A stretch of DNA of 21,560 bases from Russula earlei (lineage: Eukaryota > Basidiomycota > Agaricomycetes > Russulales > Russulaceae): positions 1 through 21,560 of the forward strand of contig JAGFNK010000796.1 in the NCBI GenBank assembly GCA_025769875.1. The letters run 5' to 3'. Below the pieces are notes generated by a model. The model was not told the origin of the DNA and ran no database searches. It was given only the letters and a program-made list of their open reading frames with translations. Both the position numbers and the translations under genes were made by a program. This document shows, piece by piece, positions 16,305-21,560 of this stretch; the stretch's first letter is position 1; each line of letters begins with the position of its first letter.

Positions 16305-16356
16305 GTAAGTTTCTATTCTTTAAAGGGAAAAAATATATACTTAATAGATATTATAG
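16305..16356 (+). other. Helitron intron 2 (52 nt)
   Basis: GTAAGT donor and TTATAG acceptor, phase 0. It joins PEDPLP to HPDMGQPMLPPP in frame. A CAG at 16361-16363 would be out of frame. Confidence 0.75.
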
Positions 16357-19142
16357 CATCCAGATATGGGCCAACCTATGCTGCCACCTCCTCAAGCCAT
16401 GCCCATTGCACAACATCCTTTTGATCCCACATGGGCTATTCATGATCTTGAAGGCATGAACATTCAATGCCCTTTCTGCAAGGCACTTCATTGGCTAGAT
16501 GAGCGCCTTACCAACTCATCTAAAAGGACCCCCAAGTTTGGCATGTGTTGCTTGAGTGGCAAGATTGCCCTTCCTCCCCTTCACCCATGTCCCCCTGAGC
16601 TTTACCACCTTCTCACTGGCCAAGATCCTATTTCTAAAGCATTTCGCCTTCATATTCACTCCTACAACAATGCTTTGGCCTTTACCTCAGTGGGAAGACA
16701 GGTGGATCATTCTGTGAATCAGGGAGGACATGGACCTTGGGTCTTCAAGCTGCATGGGGAACTTATTCATAGGATTGGGTCTCTTTTGCCACCAGAGAGG
16801 CCTGATGCTGCCCCTTCTTATGCACAGCTTTACATCTATGACCCTAGCATGGCCCTCAATGTGTGCATGGCCCATCAGGCCAACTCTAGATTGACTCAAG
16901 GCACCATGCAGACTCTTCAGGACATGCTTTATTGCTCTCATGCTGCTGTACAGAAGTTCAAGCAGGCTTATGAGTTGACTCAACACCTTCCTAGAGAGCA
17001 AGACTGCACTCTCTCACTTCACTTTGATGCTGCATGTGATAGGCATCGCTATAATTCCCCTGATGCTGCCATCAATGAGATTGCAGTTATCATTCCAGGT
17101 AAGGAGATCAAATCAAGGACTCACAGGACATCATCTTGAGCATTAGGGATGGCCATCTAAAGCGCATCTCTGACATCCATCCTGTTTACCCCTCACTCAG
17201 ATATGTCCTCCTTTTTCCCACTGGCCAGCTAGGATGGTTCCCCAACATCCCTTACCAAGATGTTGAAGATGGCCCTGCTCCAAATGCAAATAGGTGCATC
17301 TCTTTGGCTCAATTCCTTTGCTATCACCTTCACATTCGCCCTCATATCATTGACTCCAATCACATCTTCCTCTCTGGCATGCTCTTTCAAGAGTATGTCT
17401 GTGAGGCTTGGGCCATTGCAGAGCAGAGCCGCCTCAACTTTATTAAGAGGAATCAAGGCAAGCTCAGGGTGGAGATCTATGAGGGTCTGGCAGATGCTGT
17501 TGCTGCCAATGTTGATGTTGACACACACCAACTAGGCAAGAGATTTATCCTTCCCTCCAGCTTCTCTGGCAGCACCAGAAATATGCAGCAGCATCTCCAA
17601 GATGCCTTGGCCATCAACCGCTTCTATGGTGGAGGTGACGTCTTTATCACCATGACTGCCAATCCTCAGTGGCCTGAGGTTCACTCTGCCCTTCTCCCTG
17701 GCCAGACTGCCAATGAGCGCCCTGACTTGGTGGTCAGAGTCTTTCATGCCAAGCTCAAGTCCCTCATCAAGGACATCAGGGCTGGCATTCTGGGTGCTTG
17801 GGCAGCTCACCTTTACACCATAGAGTTCCAGAAGAGAGGCCTCCCCCATGCCCATATCATTGTCTTCCTTCAGCCCCACTCCAAGTTGCGCACCCCTGAC
17901 CAGATTGACAGTCTCATGTCTTCTGAGTTTCCAGAAGACCATCCTGAGCTGCTTGAACTCATCAAGAAGTTCATGGTTCACAGGCCCTGTGGCAACCAGA
18001 ACAGGAATTCTCCTTGCATGGTGGATGGCTCATGTTCCAAGGGCTTCCCTAAGCCCTTTAGGGAGGAGACTTCTGTTACTGAGGACTCTTATGCGCGCAC
18101 CAGGAGGAGGGACACTGGCCACACTCATCTCATCAGTGGCAAGGAGATCACAAACCAATGGGTGGTCTGCCATTCTCCATATCTCATCTGGAAGTACAGG
18201 TGCCATATCAATGTGGAGTCTGTTGCCTCTGTCAAGGCTCTCAAGTACATCTACAAGTATGTCTACAAGGGCCATGACAGGACCACCATGGCATTTGGCA
18301 GGTGCATGGATGAGGTCAAGCTTTACTTGGATGCAAGATACATCAGCAGCTGTGAGGCTGTATGGAGGCTCTTTCTCTTTGAGCTACAGGAGCAGGTTCC
18401 AAATGTGGTGCGCCTTCAAGTCCACCTTCCTTGGCAGCAGGGAGTTGTCTACAATCCTGAGGATGACAGGCCAGTTCAGGAGGAGGAGAAGCCCACCACA
18501 CTCACTGGATGGTTTCAGGCCAATGCTGCTGCTCCAGAGGGCTCTCACATTCTGGATCTTCTCTACCAAGATTATCCCTCCAAGATGGTCTGGAACAAAA
18601 GCACTCATAGGTGGACTCCTAGGAGTAAGGGCTTTGCTATTGGGAGGATGTTTCATGCTCACCCTACTTCTGGAGAGTGCTTCTACCTGCGCCTCCTTCT
18701 CACCTCTGTCAAGGGTGCAACCTCCTTTGAAAACCTTCGCTCATTTGAAGGCACTCTCTATCCCTATTTTAGAGAGGCTTGCATTGCAAGGGGTCTTCTA
18801 GAAGATGATCAGGAGTGGCAGCAATGCTTGGAAGAAGCCAGTCATATGTGCACAGGTGCTCAGCTGCGCCACCTCTTTGTCACCATCCTCAAGGACTGCA
18901 TCCCTTCTCAACCTAGGGCACTTTGGGACAGATTCTCTGCATCTATCTGTGATGACCTCAAGCACAAGCTCCAGCATCATCTCAACATCCCAGAGCCAAC
19001 TGATGAACAGGTGAAGGACTATGGCCTCTATCTCATTGACCTCCTCCTCTCCCACTCTGCCAAGAGACTTCAGGATTGGCCAACCATGCCTCAGTTTGTT
19101 GAGAACTGGGGGGCCATTGCAGGGAATCCTCTCATTCAGGAG

Positions 19143-19147
19143 CAGCA
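19143..19147. repeat. Left target-site duplication CAGCA
   Basis: Matches 19738-19742. Together they bracket the solo LTR. Confidence 0.88.
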
Positions 19148-19379
19148 TGTTAAGGCTCCAAAGTGCCTTAAATAAGATCAATGGTCGCGTCTATAAACGC
19201 GTCCTACCAATGCAGATATGCTTGAGTCAAGCAAGCAATACTTGTGGAGGGGAAGGAGTGTTAGATCCTTCTAGAGTATGACAACAAGATGAGAGGGGCT
19301 CTGCAGACGGGGTAGGAGTCAACTGTTTGGGATTGGCAAACTAAGTCAAGCTTAAGGCTCAACTGTTTCTACTGGAGGC

Positions 19380-19387
19380 TTTATATA
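19380..19387 (-). promoter_or_regulatory. TATA box of the solo LTR
   Basis: TATATAAA on the minus strand. The CCTTAAGCTTG start motif lies about 30 nt downstream. Confidence 0.55.
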
Positions 19388-19452
19388 GCCCTACAGGGAT
19401 AAGGTTCATACTACTGTAGTACTGGTCGGTGCTATAGAAGCAAAAGGCAGCT

Positions 19453-19584
19453 CATAGAAGCAAGGTTGCTTCTATGTAAATGATCTCAGTGCTGGAAGCA
19501 TTAAGTGCTTCCCCAATCAAGGAATCGACGTACGTGGCAGGTACAGGAACATCTGGGACAGAAGCAATGCTACTCATTGCTTCT
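19453..19584. repeat. Three hairpins built on GAAGCA/TGCTTC
   Basis: CATAGAAGCAA-GG-TTGCTTCTATG (19453-19476), GGAAGCA-TTAAG-TGCTTCC (19494-19512) and AGAAGCAATG-CTACT-CATTGCTTCT (19560-19584) all have perfect arms and the same core, upstream of the minus-strand TATA box. They are likely repeated binding sites of one dimeric regulator. Confidence 0.75.
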
Positions 19585-19737
19585 TCAGTACATCTTCTGA
19601 AAGATACGATCAACGCGTTCCGAATGTGATATCAACAAACATAAACGATCAAGATCTGATGCCACGCATAATGCAAACAGTGCAGTCCATAGTTCAGGTG
19701 TTCCGGCATCTTCCAGACCCCAAACCACTCGGTAACA

Positions 19738-19742
19738 CAGCA
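19738..19742. repeat. Right target-site duplication CAGCA
   Basis: Exact copy of 19143-19147; the helicase frame resumes directly after it. Confidence 0.88.
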
Positions 19743-20604
19743 CCAGTATGACCTAGAGGAACAGGCTGTTCTTGCAGCTGAGTCTATTGACAAGCTTAAT
19801 ATTGACCAGCAGACTGCTTTTGTGGGGATCACCTCTGCTGTCCTCAACAAGACAGGGGAGATCTTTTTCCTTCATGGCCCTGAGGGTACTGGCAAGACTT
19901 ATCTCTACAACACCCTCTGCTACCATCTGCGCTCTCAACACAAGATTGTGCTCTGTGTTGCTTCCTCTGGCATTGCTGCACTCCTTCTCAAGGGAGGGTG
20001 CACTGCACACTCCTGTTTCAAGATCCCCATTCCCTCCCATGAGTCCACTGTCTGCAACATCCCCAAAAACTCACATTTAGCAGACCTGATTCGCATTACT
20101 GACTTGGTCATTTGGGATGAGGCTCCCATGCAGCACAGGCATGTGATGGAGACAGTGGACAGGTCATTCAAGGACATCTGTGACTCTGACAAGCCCTTTG
20201 GTGGTCTTACCTTTGTCTTTGGTGGTGACTTTCAGCAGATCCTTCCTGTTATTGTGCAAGGATCAAGGCCTCAGATAGTAGGTGCCTGCCTACAGTGCTC
20301 CCCCCTCTGGAGATCCATCAAAGTGCTTCATCTCCACCAATGTTACGAACCGAGGCCAGGCCCTGACCGTAGATGGTCCTATTTCACTCAAGAAAGACCT
20401 CTCTCATTTTGCATTACCAACTCCCTTCCGTTTTCTGGGCCATCCCCCCTGCAGTGCAAGATATCGCTATTACAAAAGCACTATAACACGACCAGGCACC
20501 CGTTTCCTAATCGGGTAATCATCGCGTGGCAGCCACATGGCCACCCAGCCACCAAGGACCCGAAACAGCGGCACAAACTCTTAGAAACTGTTGCATAAAT
20601 CATC

Positions 20605-20705
20605 TGACGTCATCCAGGCTCCAATGACATCATAGCTGACTGAGCGACTCCACAATGACCTCATAGGCTCACTAAGCACTCCACAGTGACATCATTATGA
20701 TGTCA
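20605..20705. promoter_or_regulatory. Array of CRE-like bZIP motifs in U3
   Basis: TGACGTCA (20605), TGACATCA (20625), TGACCTCA (20656), TGACATCA (20687) and TGATGTCA (20698) lie 140-240 bp upstream of the TATA box. The last two form a 19-bp palindrome. TGACGTCA is the consensus for CREB/ATF-type bZIP factors. The copy at 7780-7869 has the same layout without the CpG form. Confidence 0.55.
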
Positions 20706-20873
20706 TCGCTCCATAATGATCAGTAATGCGCTCAGTAAGCCTGAAACTTGACACAAGCAAGTTTATGCCTCTGCAGTCCTATTGGATGGTACCAAAGAGT
20801 CTAGAATAGTCACAAGTCTTTGTAATCGACCCTGTACACTGTATATAAGCCCCAATGAAGCATGGCAGTCGTC

Positions 20874-20883
20874 AGACTGTCCA
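20874..20883 (+). promoter_or_regulatory. Self-primer segment of the 20341 LTR
   Basis: AGACTGTCCA starts 32 nt after the first T of TATATAAG and is the exact complement of the primer binding site at 21171-21180. Confidence 0.6.
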
Positions 20884-21170
20884 TTTGTGATACTCTCCTC
20901 TTCCTGGGTACTCCCCTGCGACCGCTCAGTTTAAAGACTCCTCTCGTCCCCAAGGTACTCTTCTACGACCGCCTTGTTTAAAGTCCCTCGCTACACTGGC
21001 TTCTAACCTTCGCCTCTGCCTCCAGTTACACGTACCAGTCCCCATCTGGTACATCTTAGTCATTTGGCTCGTCCTCTTGTTCAACGCCGCCTACGCCGCG
21101 TACCACCTGTTCCGACCCTTGCCCACCTGCTCCTGAGTCCACACGGATCAGCAGTACGTGTCTTGACATC

Positions 21171-21180
21171 TGGACAGTCT
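21171..21180 (+). promoter_or_regulatory. Primer binding site complementary to own LTR
   Basis: TGGACAGTCT starts 2 nt after the LTR end and is complementary to AGACTGTCCA at 20874-20883. It begins with TGG, so a tRNA primer cannot be excluded from this copy alone. Confidence 0.6.
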
Positions 21181-21214
21181 CTCATCATCCCTGTATTGAC
21201 CAGCCAACGCTCAA

Positions 21215-21560
21215 GTGTCCACTCCTAACTCCCCCACTTTGGTTAACACCTCCTTGCGCCTCCCTTCTCCTCTGCAACCTACCCCACGCACCGCCCTTCG
21301 CATCCTCACTGAAGACGTCGACCCGGTTGACACATCCTCACCCCTCAGCATCTTGTACTCCCCAACAGCCCCACCATCGTCTCCCACCATCGCCCAGCCT
21401 ATTCCAGGTGACTTTGTCCCTATCGGCACTCCCCCTCCTGCGCAGAACGAGCAACAGCAAGCGGACCGACCTCCCTTGCCTGAAGGCTTCCTTGACCGTC
21501 CCCCTTGCACAGCATTTCGCTTCCATCCGCACCAGTACTTCGTCCTCCCTACCACCAATC
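21215..21560 (+). pseudogene. Start of a retroelement Gag-like ORF, continues past the window
   Basis: The frame is open from 21200 to the window end, beginning VSTPNSPTLVNTSLRLPSPL if counted from GTG at 21215, 46 nt after the LTR. It is Pro/Ser/Thr-rich, as Gag N-termini often are, with EGFLDRPPCTAFRFHPHQYF near the end. There is no ATG in this frame; GTG at 21215 lies where ATG would be expected, suggesting a lost start codon. No domain is visible yet, so Gag is inferred from position. The minus-strand reading of the same bases (21558-21211) looks like a shadow. Confidence 0.5.

Larger units (their letters stand above)
19148..19737 (-). repeat. Solo LTR (590 bp) inserted in the Helitron gene
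   Basis: Termini TGTTA...TAACA and a perfect 5-bp CAGCA duplication. Removing the LTR and one CAGCA restores NPLIQEQHQYDLEEQ in frame. Minus orientation is inferred from TATATAAA on the minus strand (19387-19380), followed at 33 nt by TAAGCTTG (from 19354). This is the same start motif (CCTTAAGCTTG) and spacing as the Gypsy LTR at 3580-4071. Three GAAGCA/TGCTTC hairpins lie on its U3 side. A PPT-like GGAGGGGAAGGAGTGTTAG at 19243-19264 is unexplained. Confidence 0.88.
15583..20340 (+). pseudogene. Helitron Rep/helicase (RepHel), three exons, frameshifted and interrupted by two LTRs
   Basis: This is a rolling-circle transposase that nicks and unwinds DNA in the nucleus. Exons are 15583-15849, 15900-16304 and 16357 onward; both introns (50 and 52 nt) are phase 0 and the frame joins exactly. 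Exons 1-2 are low-complexity Pro/Ala/Gly/Ser. Exon 3 opens with a zinc-finger-like CPFCKALHWL...FGMCCLSGKI. A one-base loss near 17114-17118 shifts frame (VIIPGKEIKS to SQDIILSIRDGH). The HUH motif GLPHAHIIVFL has its histidines at 17847-17855. The two-tyrosine motif KYIYKYVYKG is at 18243-18272, with candidate nicking tyrosines at 18246 and 18258. A solo LTR splits the gene at 19148. The PIF1-type helicase resumes at 19743 with Walker A GPEGTGKT (19876-19899), VIWDEAP and FGGDFQQILPV, until an LTR cuts it at 20340. The rest must lie beyond the window. Confidence 0.92.
20341..21168 (+). repeat. 5' LTR (828 bp) of a retroelement inserted in the Helitron helicase
   Basis: It starts TGTTACGAACC and ends TCTTGACA, and is homologous throughout to 7516-8344. 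The left flank ACCAA does not recur after 21168. The downstream sequence is instead a leader and a gag-like frame, so this is the 5' LTR of a longer element extending past the window. TATATAAG is at 20842-20849. Confidence 0.9.

Noticed and set aside
15466..16308. Plus-strand 280-codon Leu-rich frame that looks like membrane segments
   Set aside because: It runs through the Helitron introns and the CCTGCT repeat in the wrong frame. The spliced reading gives recognisable Helitron protein.
17101..17128. Possible 28-nt intron in the Helitron gene
   Set aside because: GT...AG ends exist and would restore the frame, but 28 nt is below the workable size for spliceosomal introns. A one-base loss is simpler.
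17848..18801. 317-codon plus-strand frame
   Set aside because: Shadow of the Helitron Rep frame, which carries the HUH and two-tyrosine motifs.
19243..19264. Polypurine tract followed by TGTTAG, suggesting the LTR starts at 19259 rather than 19148
   Set aside because: The target duplication CAGCA and exact restoration of the Helitron frame fix the insertion ends at 19148 and 19737.

Overview
The window reads as a transposon-rich stretch of a filamentous fungus, most likely an agaricomycete basidiomycete. Short introns (about 50-95 nt) with GT...AG ends, Ty1/copia, Ty3/gypsy, LINE, hAT and Helitron relatives, and no bacterial gene organisation all point that way. I see no intact host gene, tRNA or rRNA.

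Layout. 1-2063 is the 3' half of a Copia element with its LTR. It sits inside the gag gene of an older minus-strand Gypsy element (2064-3504, 5' LTR 3580-4071). 4072-4688 is a diverged LTR remnant and 4689-5144 the 3' end of a LINE with a 20-A tail. 5145-6350 is AT-rich, holding an LTR-like promoter on the minus strand and inverted repeats. 6357-8684 is a decayed multi-exon hAT transposase split by a solo LTR (7516-8344) with a perfect 5-bp target duplication. 8700-15100 is a different compartment: CpG-rich, pyrimidine-tract-rich and full of local duplications. It contains intron-like segments and one candidate spliced small gene, and is split by an AT-rich block (10550-11500) that carries a double hairpin of mitochondrial type. 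15583-20340 is a Helitron Rep/helicase gene with three exons, a frameshift, a second solo LTR (19148-19737, perfect 5-bp target duplication) and a third insertion, a 5' LTR plus the start of gag of a plus-strand retroelement (20341 to the window end).

Most interesting result. Two unrelated LTR families in the window have a primer binding site, 2 nt after the 5' LTR, that is exactly complementary (12 nt and 10 nt) to a segment of their own LTR lying 32-33 nt downstream of the TATA box, where the RNA should begin. That is the architecture of Tf1-type self-priming. A solo LTR and a diverged LTR carry the same segments at matching spacing.

Second result. Nine premature stops read in frame in the Copia, Gypsy, LINE and hAT genes are all TGA, several at positions where arginine is expected. 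This fits CGA-to-TGA decay (CpG methylation damage or CpG-directed RIP) rather than CpA-type RIP. The Helitron lacks such stops and looks younger.
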